Positions 43,461 to 53,110 are shown, counted from the stretch's first letter. The stretch is DNA of 64,000 nt from Rossellomorea sp. BNER (GCA_024213275.1 JANAVG010000002.1:434001-498000), one strand, 5' to 3'. The notes: generated by a model from the letters alone, not told the origin. Program-made: numbers and translations.

Positions 43461-46358
43461 ATGCAGGAAAAACAAAAGTGGTTAAAAATTTTAATAGCAG
43501 TTATTTTATTATTACCTTTATTTTTACAACCTAAAATGCAAACGGTTGCATCAACAGGGAATGGCTCTACAAAAGTCATCATCCACTATCAGTCTTCAGA
43601 AGGAAATACAAAGGATTGGAACCTGTGGGTTTGGCCAGAAGGAGGAGAAGGTAAGATTTATGAATTTACTAGATCAGATAAGTTTGGTCAAATAGCAGTG
43701 ATAGAAATTCCGGGTGTTCATAAAAAAGTTGGGTTTATTGTAAGAACGGACTCATGGGAGAAAGACGGAGGCGATCGCTGGATAGATACTTCTTCTGGAA
43801 TTGGTGAAGTATGGGTGAAATCTAATGATGAAAATACATACCCAGCACCGCCTGATGGTGAATATCGAGATTTTCCTACTTTTAAAGAAGTAAAAGTAAA
43901 GCTTCACTATTACCGTTATGATAAAAATTATGAGGACTGGAATATGTGGGTGTGGAATCCCGGAAAAGAGGGGAAAAGAGTCGATTTCACTGGAGTAGAT
44001 GAGTTTGGGAAGGTAGCAGAATTTACACTTTCTGATCCTGAAGGAATTCAAAAACTAGGCTTTATTATCAGGAAAAGTGTGGATGGAAATGATTGGGCAG
44101 AAAAAGAATTTAATGATCGATTTATTATGAATTTTAATGAAGAAGGTGAAGCAGAAGTTTGGATTGCACAAGGGCAAGAAAGGGTCTACGATGATCCTGA
44201 GTTTATCGATCGTACACCCAAAATAATAAGCGCAAATATGGATACATTTAATGAAATAACACTAGAAACGAATGTACCCTTTTCAATTGAGAAAGCTTTA
44301 CAAGATATAGAATTTACAGGAGGGAAAATAAAAGAGATTGTACCATTAACAGGGAATATAGAGTCCACTAATAAAGTATCAATAATAACAGATTCAAATA
44401 TGAAACTCACGAACAATTATTCGATTACTTTCCCTCCATTTGGGGAAAGTAGTGTGAAGATCGGGAAGGTAGTCAGGTCGAAAGAGTTTGATGAGCTGTT
44501 TTATTATGATGGTGAATTAGGGAATGAGTACACAGAAAAGAAAACCAACTTTCGTGTTTGGGCACCAACGGCACAAGAAGCAAAACTAGTACTATATGAC
44601 TCTTGGGAAGATGCGTCGGGAGAAGAGATTGAAATGACCAAAGCGGAAAAGGGGACTTGGACCCACACACTAACAGGGGATCAAGACGGCAAAATTTATA
44701 CGTACAAAGTGAAAATTGGAGATGATTGGAATGAAGCGGTTGATCCCTATGTTCGAGCTGTTACTGTAAATGGAGATCGTGGTGTAGTAGTAGATCTGGA
44801 CAGCACTGACCCTAAACATTGGAATAACCGCAAACCCAAACTGAGGAATCCCGAGGATAGTATTATCTATGAGCTTCACACCCGTGACCTCTCCATTCAT
44901 CCTGAGAGTGGTATCAAACACAAAGGAAAATATTTAGGTGTAGCTGAGAAGAATACAAAGGGTCCAAATGATGTAAGCACAGGCTTAAGCTATATAAAAG
45001 AATTGGGTGTTACCCATGTACAGTTCCTTCCTATCTATGATTATCGTACTGTAGACGAAACAAGATTAGATGAGCCGCAATTCAATTGGGGTTATGATCC
45101 AAAAAACTATAATGTACCGGAAGGGTCTTATTCAACAGATCCATATAATCCTAAGACTAGAATTACGGAATTAAAAACGATGATTCAAACGCTTCATGAT
45201 CAAAACTTAAGAATGGTCATGGATGTAGTATATAATCATGTTTATAGTGTTAATGAGCATAGCTTTCATAAATTAGTGCCTGGCTATTATTTCCGTTACA
45301 ATGAAGATGGTTCTTTAGCCAATGGAACAGGTGTAGGGAATGATACAGCTTCTGAACGTAAAATGGTTCAAAAATTTATTATAGATTCGGTCAAATTTTG
45401 GACAAATGAATACCATATTGATGGCTTCCGTTTCGATTTAATGGGAATTCATGATATAGAAACAATGAATATGGTAAGGGAAGAATTGAATAAAATTGAC
45501 CCTTCCATCATTGTTTTAGGAGAAGGATGGGATCTTAATACCCCACTAGATTCAAACCTGAAAGCAAATCAAAAGAATGCAGAAGACATGCAAGGTATTG
45601 CTCATTTTAATGACAATATTCGTGATGGTCTTAAAGGGAGCGTTTTTAACGATCAAGATAAAGGTTTTATCAACGGGAAATCCGGTATGGAGGAGACAAT
45701 TCAAAGAGGAATTGGAGCAGGGATGAATTATTCAGATGAAATTGCAACTTATCGAGACCCTGAACAAGTCATAACCTATGTAGAAGCTCACGATAATCTT
45801 ACATTATGGGATAAGCTTGCGCTAACAAATACAGAAGCTTCTATTGAAGACCGTAAACAATTGCACAAACTTGCCACATCTATCGTATTAACTTCACAAG
45901 GGGTCCCATTTCTCCATGCAGGTCAAGAATTCATGAGAACAAAAGATGGGGATCATAACAGTTATCAATCTCCAGACGAAATTAATCAATTAGATTGGCA
46001 GCGTCGTTATGAATATAATGAAGAGGTCCAGTATGTTAAAGGGCTTATTGATATTAGAAAAAAATATCAATCTTTTCGATTAACAACAAAGAAACAAATT
46101 GAATCGACTTTGAATTTCCTTCCTTCAGTTGAAGGGGTAGTCAGCTACTCTTTGGATTTGAAAGCGCATCGTGACAAAGGAAAAGAAATGGTTATCATCC
46201 ACAACGCTAATAAAGAGAACATTACAATTAATCTACCTACAGCAGCTAAATGGCATGTTCTTGCAAACGGAAGGGATGCCGGGGTTAAAACATTAGAAAT
46301 CATAAAAGGCGATAAAGTAACAGTTGAGCCATACAGTACCTATATTTTAAAAAGATAA
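43461..46358 (+). CDS. pulA: Secreted type I pullulanase
   Basis: A 965-residue GH13 debranching enzyme cutting alpha-1,6 bonds in pullulan and starch. A signal peptide (about 1-31) is followed by two starch-binding CBM41-type modules: one at about 37-125 (WNLWVWPEGGEGKIYEF) and one at about 137-250 (WNMWVWNPGKEGK). A CBM48-type domain near 365 leads to the barrel with YNWGYDPKNY-type GYDPxxY, MDVVYNHVY, nucleophile Asp about 658 in DGFRFDLMG, acid Glu about 688 in LGEGWD, and EAHDNLTLWD. The end is a beta domain. No LPXTG anchor. Regulation by the cre site is likely. Confidence 0.95.
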   Translation: MQEKQKWLKILIAVILLLPLFLQPKMQTVASTGNGSTKVIIHYQSSEGNTKDWNLWVWPEGGEGKIYEFTRSDKFGQIAVIEIPGVHKKVGFIVRTDSWEKDGGDRWIDTSSGIGEVWVKSNDENTYPAPPDGEYRDFPTFKEVKVKLHYYRYDKNYEDWNMWVWNPGKEGKRVDFTGVDEFGKVAEFTLSDPEGIQKLGFIIRKSVDGNDWAEKEFNDRFIMNFNEEGEAEVWIAQGQERVYDDPEFIDRTPKIISANMDTFNEITLETNVPFSIEKALQDIEFTGGKIKEIVPLTGNIESTNKVSIITDSNMKLTNNYSITFPPFGESSVKIGKVVRSKEFDELFYYDGELGNEYTEKKTNFRVWAPTAQEAKLVLYDSWEDASGEEIEMTKAEKGTWTHTLTGDQDGKIYTYKVKIGDDWNEAVDPYVRAVTVNGDRGVVVDLDSTDPKHWNNRKPKLRNPEDSIIYELHTRDLSIHPESGIKHKGKYLGVAEKNTKGPNDVSTGLSYIKELGVTHVQFLPIYDYRTVDETRLDEPQFNWGYDPKNYNVPEGSYSTDPYNPKTRITELKTMIQTLHDQNLRMVMDVVYNHVYSVNEHSFHKLVPGYYFRYNEDGSLANGTGVGNDTASERKMVQKFIIDSVKFWTNEYHIDGFRFDLMGIHDIETMNMVREELNKIDPSIIVLGEGWDLNTPLDSNLKANQKNAEDMQGIAHFNDNIRDGLKGSVFNDQDKGFINGKSGMEETIQRGIGAGMNYSDEIATYRDPEQVITYVEAHDNLTLWDKLALTNTEASIEDRKQLHKLATSIVLTSQGVPFLHAGQEFMRTKDGDHNSYQSPDEINQLDWQRRYEYNEEVQYVKGLIDIRKKYQSFRLTTKKQIESTLNFLPSVEGVVSYSLDLKAHRDKGKEMVIIHNANKENITINLPTAAKWHVLANGRDAGVKTLEIIKGDKVTVEPYSTYILKR

Positions 46359-46363
46359 AAAAA

Positions 46364-46436
46364 GAGGTTGACCTCCGATACCTTGCTCTTTACCATCTTC
46401 ATTTTGTAAAGACTACGGAGAGGTCAACCTTTTTTT
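46364..46436 (+). terminator. Terminator of pulA
   Basis: AGGTTGACCTCCG and CGGAGAGGTCAACCT pair and are followed by T7. Confidence 0.7.
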
Positions 46437-46508
46437 AACACAAACTAAAGTTTTTAAGATGTCACATAATTTTGAAAATGATATAATTTTATCCAAGAGG
46501 TGTCTGAA

Positions 46509-47294
46509 ATGAATGGAAAAGATATAGTAAAAGCAATCAGTTCTCATCATTGGGATTACAAAAAGGAGGATATACCCAATTACATTGAAAATATAATTGA
46601 AGACGACTTAATTGCGATTAAGAATCACAATGTGTCGCATCCCTTCAATAATAAAGTGGTGCATCTTAAAGCAAATACGAAAGACGAAATACGAGTCATT
46701 TGGGGAAAAATTTATAACCTTTATCATGAGCTTCCATTTTCCCTATGGATTTCAGAGTCTCTTGGAGATGAAGTGAAGACGTTTATTCGTGAAAAAGGAT
46801 TTTCGGTTGTTGACCAATATGAAGGTCTGGCGTTGAGATTAGAAGATTGGAAAGGTGATTTCAATGGGGATTGCCCGATAAAAGAAGTGGAAAATGATAA
46901 AGAAATCCAAGAGCTTGTAGAAGTTACTTCGAAAATTTGGAGTTACCCAAAAGAAGAAAAACCTTTTCAATTTCAACAAAGAAAAGCGTACATTGAAAAT
47001 AAATTAGGGGGATATTTGATTGCTTATCATGGGAGAACACCTGTAGGCTATGCAAATTATCGTTATAGCCTTGAGGGTGATATCCTCTATCTTTGCGGAA
47101 GTGGGATTGTCCCTGACTACCGTAAAAAAGGAATTTATCGGCAGTTAGTGGCAGCGAGACTTACACAAGCACGAAATGATGGTGCTAAAATCGCAACGTG
47201 TCAAGCAAGGGTTGGGCACTCCTCACCAATACTGAAAAAAATTGGATTTGGTCAGTATACAACATTTGATTATTGGATAAAGAACAATGGATAA
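46509..47294 (+). CDS. GNAT family N-acetyltransferase
   Basis: A 261-residue protein with a GNAT domain in its C-terminal half. ATG 46509 follows AAGAGGTG. Motif A is CGSGIVPDYRKKGIYRQLVA (loop RKKGIY), followed by the CQARVGHSSPILKKIGF strand typical of the family. The N-terminal half is less conserved and may bind substrate. Ligand unknown. It is followed by a DedA gene 32 bases downstream. Confidence 0.85.
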   Translation: MNGKDIVKAISSHHWDYKKEDIPNYIENIIEDDLIAIKNHNVSHPFNNKVVHLKANTKDEIRVIWGKIYNLYHELPFSLWISESLGDEVKTFIREKGFSVVDQYEGLALRLEDWKGDFNGDCPIKEVENDKEIQELVEVTSKIWSYPKEEKPFQFQQRKAYIENKLGGYLIAYHGRTPVGYANYRYSLEGDILYLCGSGIVPDYRKKGIYRQLVAARLTQARNDGAKIATCQARVGHSSPILKKIGFGQYTTFDYWIKNNG

Positions 47295-47326
47295 GTGATT
47301 GATTGGGGATTGAACGGAGGAGCGTC

Positions 47327-47938
47327 ATGAATATTTTGCTAGAGTTAACCAATGATTTGGGGTATTTAGCCATGTTTGTTTTTAGTTGGTTAGTTTTTCT
47401 TGGCTTTCCTCTTCCTAATGAAATAAGTGCTGCACTCGCTGGTGCTATAACAGAATGGAAACAATACAATCCTTGGATTGCTTTTTTCTCAACTTATAGC
47501 GGGATTGTAACTTGTGGTGTTTTTGGATATTGGATTGGAAGAGGGGTAGGACCAAATTTTATTCAGAAACGAACTCGAAAGAAATCCTTTGCTTTACTGA
47601 AAAAGAGTCAAGAATGGCTCCATCAGTATGGGGCGATTTCCATTTCATTTAGCTATTTTATCCCAGGCGTTCGATTGTTTATGCCTTATATTGTCGGTGC
47701 TTCAAGGATTCCCTTTGGTAGGTTTGTTGTCTTTGCCTTTCCGTCGGCTTTTATATGGTGTTTACTATTTTTTAATATTGGCAGATACTTTCCCAGTACA
47801 TTTAAAATAATGATTGAAAATCTTTCCTTAGTTCTTGCGGGTGTTAGTGTAGTGGTACTAGCGATACTTATTCTTTTTTCAATTTACAAGAAAAAGAAGC
47901 ACCGAAAGCAAACGCTTCTCAAGGAAGATGAACGCTGA
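47327..47938 (+). CDS. DedA family membrane protein
   Basis: A 203-residue integral protein with about 5-6 membrane helices. ATG 47327 follows CGGAGGA. The SNARE-associated/VTT core is visible in YWIGRGVGPNF, then ISISFSYFIPGVRLFMPYIVG (F-x-R-hydrophobic P motif) and GASRIPFGRFVVFAFP. DedA proteins in Bacillus act in undecaprenyl phosphate or phospholipid transport and membrane homeostasis. Confidence 0.9.
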   Translation: MNILLELTNDLGYLAMFVFSWLVFLGFPLPNEISAALAGAITEWKQYNPWIAFFSTYSGIVTCGVFGYWIGRGVGPNFIQKRTRKKSFALLKKSQEWLHQYGAISISFSYFIPGVRLFMPYIVGASRIPFGRFVVFAFPSAFIWCLLFFNIGRYFPSTFKIMIENLSLVLAGVSVVVLAILILFSIYKKKKHRKQTLLKEDER

Positions 47939-47966
47939 AATTTCAACAAGAGGATTTGCTTTTTAA

Positions 47967-48302
47967 CTAGTGTTTTTGACCTGCTTTCAATTCTTCTGTG
48001 ATCGTCATAAATGTTCCTAGTACACCAATGACTTTAAGGCATTTTTGACTACCATCTTCACCTTCAAAGGTTTTTCCAATGGTATTGAAGATAAGGTACT
48101 CTTCTTTAATAGTAGATCCTGTTTCAATTAAGGTGTAAGGGTTTTGATTACCTTGAAATGTACATGTTATATTTGAACAAGAAATATGATATTGATCCTG
48201 AAACCACTGATAAAATTCTTCTTCAGTAGGTCGATGTAAGCACATATAAATGAAAAGAATTCCTATTATTAGAAGTGATCCTTTTTTTATAACACGAAGC
48301 AA
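47967..48302 (-). CDS. Hypothetical membrane-anchored protein
   Basis: A 111-residue protein starting at TTG, with one helix (SLLIIGILFIYMCL) near the N-terminus and an external part containing two cysteines (SCSNITCTF) and a possible disulfide. The region GSQKCLKVIGVLGTFMTITEE ends it. No family recognised. The start is uncertain. Confidence 0.45.
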   Translation of the reverse strand: MLRVIKKGSLLIIGILFIYMCLHRPTEEEFYQWFQDQYHISCSNITCTFQGNQNPYTLIETGSTIKEEYLIFNTIGKTFEGEDGSQKCLKVIGVLGTFMTITEELKAGQKH

Positions 48303-48409
48303 TTTAAGCTCATACCTTTCCTATTTGTTATTACCTCAATATATCATAAAATGTAAAATTTTTTACAAAAAATTTGAATTTTATAAAATTAAGGAGAGGT
48401 GAAAGAAGT

Positions 48410-48654
48410 TTGAGAAAAATCGATCATCGAAATAAAGAAATAGCCGGTGAATTATTAAACTTACAAAAGGGATCGCAAAACGGTTACTGAATTTTTTACT
48501 TGATAACATAGTAGAACATAGAGTGGTGGTTAGAACGGGAAAGGACAATTTTCCAGCATTCTCATTGTATAAAAAGTTTGGTTTTATACTCAGTCGAACT
48601 TGGACATTAAAGGATGGTTTATCAATTGTTGAACTTCAAAGAGGGAAGGATTAA
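48410..48654 (+). pseudogene. GNAT acetyltransferase pseudogene with internal deletion
   Basis: TTG 48410, led by AAGGAGAGGTG, encodes the GNAT start RKIDHRNKEIAGELLNLQ and then stops at 48488. In the next frame, 48470-48654 encodes RLLNFLLDNIVEHRVVVRTG, NFPAFSLYKKFGFILSRTW and a normal C-terminus. Roughly 70 codons covering the central sheet and the acetyl-CoA loop are missing and the frame is shifted. It is non-functional. It lies on the plus strand downstream of the hypothetical membrane gene. Confidence 0.75.
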
Positions 48655-48761
48655 TAAAAAGGGATCAATTGATTAAAGATAAATAATAGAGGTTTTATGG
48701 TTGAAGTACAGATTAAGGATAGAATATACTTATCCTATATATAGAGAAAGGGGCATTTACC

Positions 48762-48971
48762 ATGTTACATCTAAATTTGACTGAACGTCCAACAATCAAA
48801 ACAGTTAAATGTGTTCATACGAAAGCGGAAAAATATTTGGTGGAAAATGTGTTAAAAGAAGGTAAGAAATATGATGTGAAAAACGAATCAGAGGATTATT
48901 ATTTTGTCATTGATGAAAGTGGTAAAATGGGTGGTTTTTATAAAGATTATTTTGAAGAAGTAAGTAACTAA
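48762..48971 (+). CDS. DUF6501-like small protein
   Basis: A 69-residue protein beginning MLHLNLTERPTIKTVKC and ending GGFYKDYFEEVSN. I believe it belongs to a Bacillus family (DUF6501) whose members share the VKCIHTNAEKY and GKxGGFYKDYFE patterns. GAAAGGGGC precedes the ATG. Function unknown; soluble, about 8 kDa. Confidence 0.7.
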   Translation: MLHLNLTERPTIKTVKCVHTKAEKYLVENVLKEGKKYDVKNESEDYYFVIDESGKMGGFYKDYFEEVSN

Positions 48972-48999
48972 TTAGACAGTGTTTCAGAATGCGATACAA

Positions 49000-49068
49000 A
49001 ATGGTCAGAACACTTCAAGAGGTGCCTTTTTGGGGCTTTTCTATTGAAATTAGGTTCTGACTTTTGTT
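49000..49068. repeat. Palindromic repeat related to family B (copy 4, short)
   Basis: GGTCAGAACAC and ATTGAAATTAGGTTCTGAC are complementary at their ends and resemble the inner blocks of family B. The outer stem is lacking. It may end the DUF6501 transcript. Confidence 0.45.
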
Positions 49069-49222
49069 TTGGTTCTCCTATTTTCAAGTCATAAAAGATG
49101 TAGATCTGCGCAGATCTTTCCCATTTAGTAACGCATTTTTTTATTTTTTGTTTCTCTTTCCCTTTTAATAAGATACGAATATAATATTCTTATATATAGG
49201 TATATAGAGAGAGGGATTTTTC

Positions 49223-49636
49223 ATGTTTAACGAAAGAATGGCGTTAAAAATTCGATTTGAACAGTTACATGATGCTGAAGAGAGAATCCTTAGAGAGTTT
49301 CGAGAAGAGAGGAATTCTATCCTTAAACGTTTAAGGGAGTTAGATGAAACACCAAATTCTCAAGAAATACATACATTGAGCGAACCAATGCCAGTAACAC
49401 ATACCATCCACACTGGTAGAGGTCGTAAAAGTCCACGAGCACAAGAAATGAGAAAGGTAGCAGTAAACATCCTACAATCATTAAACGGGCCGATTAGGGG
49501 AACAGATCTGCAAAGACAAATTGAAGAGAGAACAGGTTACAAAATAGCCAATATGACTACTTTCATGAGGGCTTTGGAAAGGCAAAATCATCATGTAAAC
49601 AAAGCAAATAGAGGATTATATACTTATCATTCATGA
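49223..49636 (+). CDS. rok: Rok-like DNA-binding repressor
   Basis: A 137-residue protein. The first 40 residues (MFNERMALKIRFEQLHDAE, then ILREFREERNSILKRLRELDE) match the N-terminal coiled coil of B. subtilis Rok, and the C-terminus (ELQ-like DLQRQIEERTGYKIANMTTFM) matches its winged-helix DNA-binding domain. Rok silences AT-rich horizontally acquired and competence genes. B. subtilis Rok has 191 residues; the linker is shorter here, closer in size to plasmid-borne sRok. A basic GRGRKSPRA linker is present. AGAGAGGGA precedes the ATG. Confidence 0.82.
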   Translation: MFNERMALKIRFEQLHDAEERILREFREERNSILKRLRELDETPNSQEIHTLSEPMPVTHTIHTGRGRKSPRAQEMRKVAVNILQSLNGPIRGTDLQRQIEERTGYKIANMTTFMRALERQNHHVNKANRGLYTYHS

Positions 49637-49644
49637 TTATTTTT

Positions 49645-49673
49645 AAAGAGCTACCAACTGGATAGCTCTTTTT
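49645..49673 (+). terminator. Terminator of the Rok-like gene
   Basis: AAAGAGCTA and TAGCTCTTT with T5 form a compact hairpin. Confidence 0.75.
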
Positions 49674-49987
49674 AAAATGAAAAAAAGAGGAATATGTTAA
49701 CGGAATAGAAATGAGTATCAATGTCCGGAAAATGCAGCCACCCCTTTAGATCTGAAGCAAAGTCATGATTAAAGGGAAAGTTTTCATCATTATAGTTCAT
49801 ACATAGGTCAGTATGATGGTTAAAAAGACGATTTATCCTTTCTTAGGCATAGAGATTCAGCTTTCCTTCTCCAAACGAGAATCAATCTTTGCAGTGAAAA
49901 CGTTTTATCATGTAGAATGATGGCTAGTAAGATGGTGAACGAAAATAAAGAGTCAGTTACTAGTAATAGGGTTAAGAAAGGAATGCT
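49674..49987. other. Intergenic region before yojN
   Basis: 314 bases. It holds a promoter, TTGCAG (49889-49894) and TAGAAT (49913-49918), 18 bases apart, with the cre-like AGTGAAAACGTTTTAT (49893-49908) inside it. A 42-codon minus-strand frame (MNYNDENFPF...) has no ribosome site and was not called. Confidence 0.5.
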
Positions 49988-50872
49988 ATGATGAAAATAG
50001 AATATGATTTACCACAAGATATTTCTACTATTGTAAAAAAGCGACATAAAATGTTCCAAGAATCGGAGGATTACCGTCTCATCGGAGAGGGCGGATATAC
50101 TGCGAGTGAAGTTTCTATCATTGAAGATGCAATCATTGCGCTAGCAATGGGGAAAAATGTGCTGTTAAAAGGCCCAACAGGCTCGGGTAAAACAAAGCTT
50201 GCGGAAACCTTATCTAATCTTTTTTCTCAGCCAATGCACAGCATTAATTGCTCTGTTGATTTGGATGCTGAAGCGTTATTAGGATATAAAACCATTGGTG
50301 AACAAAATGGTAAAAGTAGGATCGAATTTGTAGAAGGACCTGTTATTCAAGCTATGAAAAAGGGGCATCTTCTTTATATAGATGAAATTAATATGGCGAA
50401 ACCGGAAACATTGCCCATATTAAATGGTGTTCTTGATTACAGAAGAATGATTACTAATCCATTCACAGGAGAAGTGGTTAAAGCAAATGATTCCTTCGGT
50501 GTAATCGCAGCTATTAATGAAGGCTACGTTGGTACTGTTCCACTTAATGAGGCTTTAAAGAACCGTTTTGTCGTTATTGAAGTACCATATATAGAAGGGG
50601 ATACATTGAAGTCAGTGATATCTCAGCAAAGTAAATTAACAAATGAAAAATTATTAGAGCTTTTTGTTACTCTTTCAAAAGATTTACTTGTCCAAGTACA
50701 GAATGGACAAATTTCTGAAGAGGCAGCATCTATTCGTGCATTGCTCGATGCATGTGATTTGGCAGTCTATTTACCAGCAAAAAGAGCTATCCAACGAGGG
50801 ATAATTGATAAGTTAGAGGATGAAAGGGAAAGATCAGCAATCAAAAATATAGCGGAAACGCTTTTTGAATGA
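49988..50872 (+). CDS. yojN: MoxR/NorQ-type AAA+ ATPase
   Basis: A 294-residue AAA+ ATPase with Walker [13 protein letters not shown] (about 60-71) and Walker [12 protein letters not shown]. The sensor and arginine-finger region ([11 protein letters not shown]) matches the NirQ/NorQ/GvpN subgroup, as in B. subtilis YojN. These act with VWA partners as metal-centre or cofactor insertion chaperones. It overlaps or abuts the VWA gene yojO. A cre-overlapping promoter lies upstream. Confidence 0.88.
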   Translation: MMKIEYDLPQDISTIVKKRHKMFQESEDYRLIGEGGYTASEVSIIEDAIIALAMGKNVLLKGPTGSGKTKLAETLSNLFSQPMHSINCSVDLDAEALLGYKTIGEQNGKSRIEFVEGPVIQAMKKGHLLYIDEINMAKPETLPILNGVLDYRRMITNPFTGEVVKANDSFGVIAAINEGYVGTVPLNEALKNRFVVIEVPYIEGDTLKSVISQQSKLTNEKLLELFVTLSKDLLVQVQNGQISEEAASIRALLDACDLAVYLPAKRAIQRGIIDKLEDERERSAIKNIAETLFE

Positions 50873-50882
50873 GGGTTATGTA

Positions 50883-52802
50883 ATGCACCGATTTATTCAA
50901 TTTAATGATGAGACTGTTGATTCCTTTCTTTATATGGAATTAGCCGATCTTGCAAAAACCCTTTCACAAAATGGAGAGATGGAAGTGAAATTTGGTCCAT
51001 ATTCCTATTTAGATTTAAAAAATCAACTAGTTTTTGTAAGTCACTTTTGGGATCATCGTAAACAGGAAGATGAAGAGAACGGTCTTAAATCAGACATATA
51101 TTTGCGTTCAATTGGTAATTATTTTTACAGTGATTTTGATGAAATGAGTCGTTATGTATCAAAGGTAAAAAGGACAAATATTCCCAGTTTTGCTAAACAA
51201 TTATTTGTTATGGGTGAGGATCTTAGACTTGAAGAAATCTGTAAAAAGTTACGTCCAGGAACGAAAAAACCATTTACGGTTAGAAGAAAAATTTTTCGTC
51301 AGTATTTCTCTACGCAATTAAATGTAAACCTTGTAAAAAGCGTTATACCTGACGCTCTTTTTAACACTTTGTTTATGCTTTTAAATGCTCAATCTCCCTT
51401 AGAAGAAGAACCTAACATAACGGAAGAAATTGATTCTGCAATGCCTTTTTTGAAAGCGTCATTAATGCGATTCTATGATACAAAATCTTCAACGGATGTT
51501 GGGAAAATTTGTTTAGAAATGGTTGATGTTTTAGACGAAATTCTATCAAGGGATATGCTTAATGAATATTTTCATTTACCTGAAGATATTTATTTAGGAA
51601 AGGAAACGGACATTACCTATGAAGATCTTAAGAGAAAAGACCCTTTAAGGAATAATGATACCCCTGAGGATGAACCTGATGGAAAAGAGGAATATATTGA
51701 TGAAGAGTTTAAAACTTGGCATCGTGAAACAAGTGACTCCGGTGACTCATTCTTACAATTCGACTTGGATCAAGGTTCACAAACAGACTTAATGGGGGAA
51801 GGATTACGTGAAGGTGAAGACGGTGACCAGTCACTTGGAATGGTGCAAGGCTCCTCACAGCAAACATCTAAAGAAGATTATTCTGATGTGGAGGTACAAT
51901 ATCAGGAGAAAGAAGAAAATAGAGATAATGGAAAAGATCAGTATGGTAAAGAAAACAGATATGCAACCCCTATTTTCTTAAGCCCTGATCAACCCAGCCT
52001 AGAAGAAAAAAGAAATTACCAATTATTAAAAGGTCATATAAGTCCTTACCAGAAAAAACTAAAAAAAATGATTGAGAAAACATTGGAACATAAAAAAGTT
52101 CAACCTAGAACGGACCTGCATTTTGGAAGACTAAATAAAAAACTACTTCGATTTAAACTTGATAAAAATCCAAGAATGTTTTATAAAAAACAGAATCCAT
52201 CACATGAAATTGACGCTGTATTTTCGTTATTAGTGGATTGTTCTGCCTCCATGTTTGACAAAATGGATCAAACTAAGAATGGAATAGCCCTTTTTCATGA
52301 GTCGCTTAAATCTGTTAGAGTCCCTCATGAAATTATCGGTTTCTGGGAAGATACAAATGAAGCAACTAAAACTCATCAGCCAAATTACTTCAAGCCTGTA
52401 ATGGATTTCTCTAATAGTATAAAACCTGAAAGCGGTACAGAAATCATGCAGTTACATCCTGAAGAAGATAATCGAGATGGATTAGCTATTCGAATTATGA
52501 CACAACGATTACTAAAACGAAGTGAAAAACAGAAATTTCTTCTCGTGTTTTCCGACGGAGAGCCGGCTGCTATGGGATATGAACAAAACGGTATTGTGGA
52601 TACCCATGAGGCTGTACTTGATGCTAGGAAACAAGGGATTGAAGTTATAAATGTCTTTCTTGCGAATGGGGAAATTGAGGAAGGTCAAAGGAATATTATC
52701 CAAAACATTTATGGAAAGTTCAGTATTCTTGTTTCAAATGTCGAAGAACTCCCTGATGTTTTATTTCCGCTATTAAGAAGATTATTATATAAAAGTATTT
52801 AA
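50883..52802 (+). CDS. yojO: VWA domain protein (YojO/CobT-like), NorD-type partner
   Basis: A 639-residue protein; ATG 50883 follows GAGGG and starts 11 bases after the yojN stop. The N-terminal half is helical with a long acidic low-complexity linker (about 260-370). The C-terminal VWA domain begins near 445 with the MIDAS motif DCSASMFD and includes LVFSDGEPAA. Pairing of an AAA+ ATPase and a VWA protein is typical of NorQD/CbbQO/CobST systems that activate metalloenzymes. The client is unknown. Confidence 0.87.
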   Translation: MHRFIQFNDETVDSFLYMELADLAKTLSQNGEMEVKFGPYSYLDLKNQLVFVSHFWDHRKQEDEENGLKSDIYLRSIGNYFYSDFDEMSRYVSKVKRTNIPSFAKQLFVMGEDLRLEEICKKLRPGTKKPFTVRRKIFRQYFSTQLNVNLVKSVIPDALFNTLFMLLNAQSPLEEEPNITEEIDSAMPFLKASLMRFYDTKSSTDVGKICLEMVDVLDEILSRDMLNEYFHLPEDIYLGKETDITYEDLKRKDPLRNNDTPEDEPDGKEEYIDEEFKTWHRETSDSGDSFLQFDLDQGSQTDLMGEGLREGEDGDQSLGMVQGSSQQTSKEDYSDVEVQYQEKEENRDNGKDQYGKENRYATPIFLSPDQPSLEEKRNYQLLKGHISPYQKKLKKMIEKTLEHKKVQPRTDLHFGRLNKKLLRFKLDKNPRMFYKKQNPSHEIDAVFSLLVDCSASMFDKMDQTKNGIALFHESLKSVRVPHEIIGFWEDTNEATKTHQPNYFKPVMDFSNSIKPESGTEIMQLHPEEDNRDGLAIRIMTQRLLKRSEKQKFLLVFSDGEPAAMGYEQNGIVDTHEAVLDARKQGIEVINVFLANGEIEEGQRNIIQNIYGKFSILVSNVEELPDVLFPLLRRLLYKSI

Positions 52803-52936
52803 ATTTATTGGCAAAAGACGGAGGGGATTTTCAGCCGTAAGACTGAAAAGAAATCAATCATCAAAATCATTCTTCCAAATGGTAAAGAGAATACAATGAA
52901 TGGTGTAGCAATAACCATTTGGAAAGGAAGATAAAT

Positions 52937-53110
52937 ATGTTTGATTATTTACAGGGAATAGCTATTATTGATGAATATCATCGTCTTAATGATAATGTGA
53001 ACCTAACAGCTTTTAAGGAAGAAAAATGGAATTGTACGAATAAAAATTGGTACTGCCAGCTCCCAGGTTTTAACCGAAGAAAAGATTGTAATTGTGTCAA
53101 CCCTAGGTGA
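52937..53110 (+). CDS. Small Cys-containing hypothetical protein
   Basis: A 57-residue protein; ATG 52937 follows AAAGGAAGAT. The C-terminal part has four Cys in WNCTNKNWYCQ and KDCNCVNPR, which could form a small zinc or disulfide site. No family is recognised. The terminator hairpin overlaps its stop codon. Confidence 0.5.
   Translation: MFDYLQGIAIIDEYHRLNDNVNLTAFKEEKWNCTNKNWYCQLPGFNRRKDCNCVNPR

Noticed and set aside
49674..49820. A 42-codon minus-strand frame upstream of yojN
   Set aside because: It has no ribosome site and ends in hydrophobic Phe-rich residues without family likeness.
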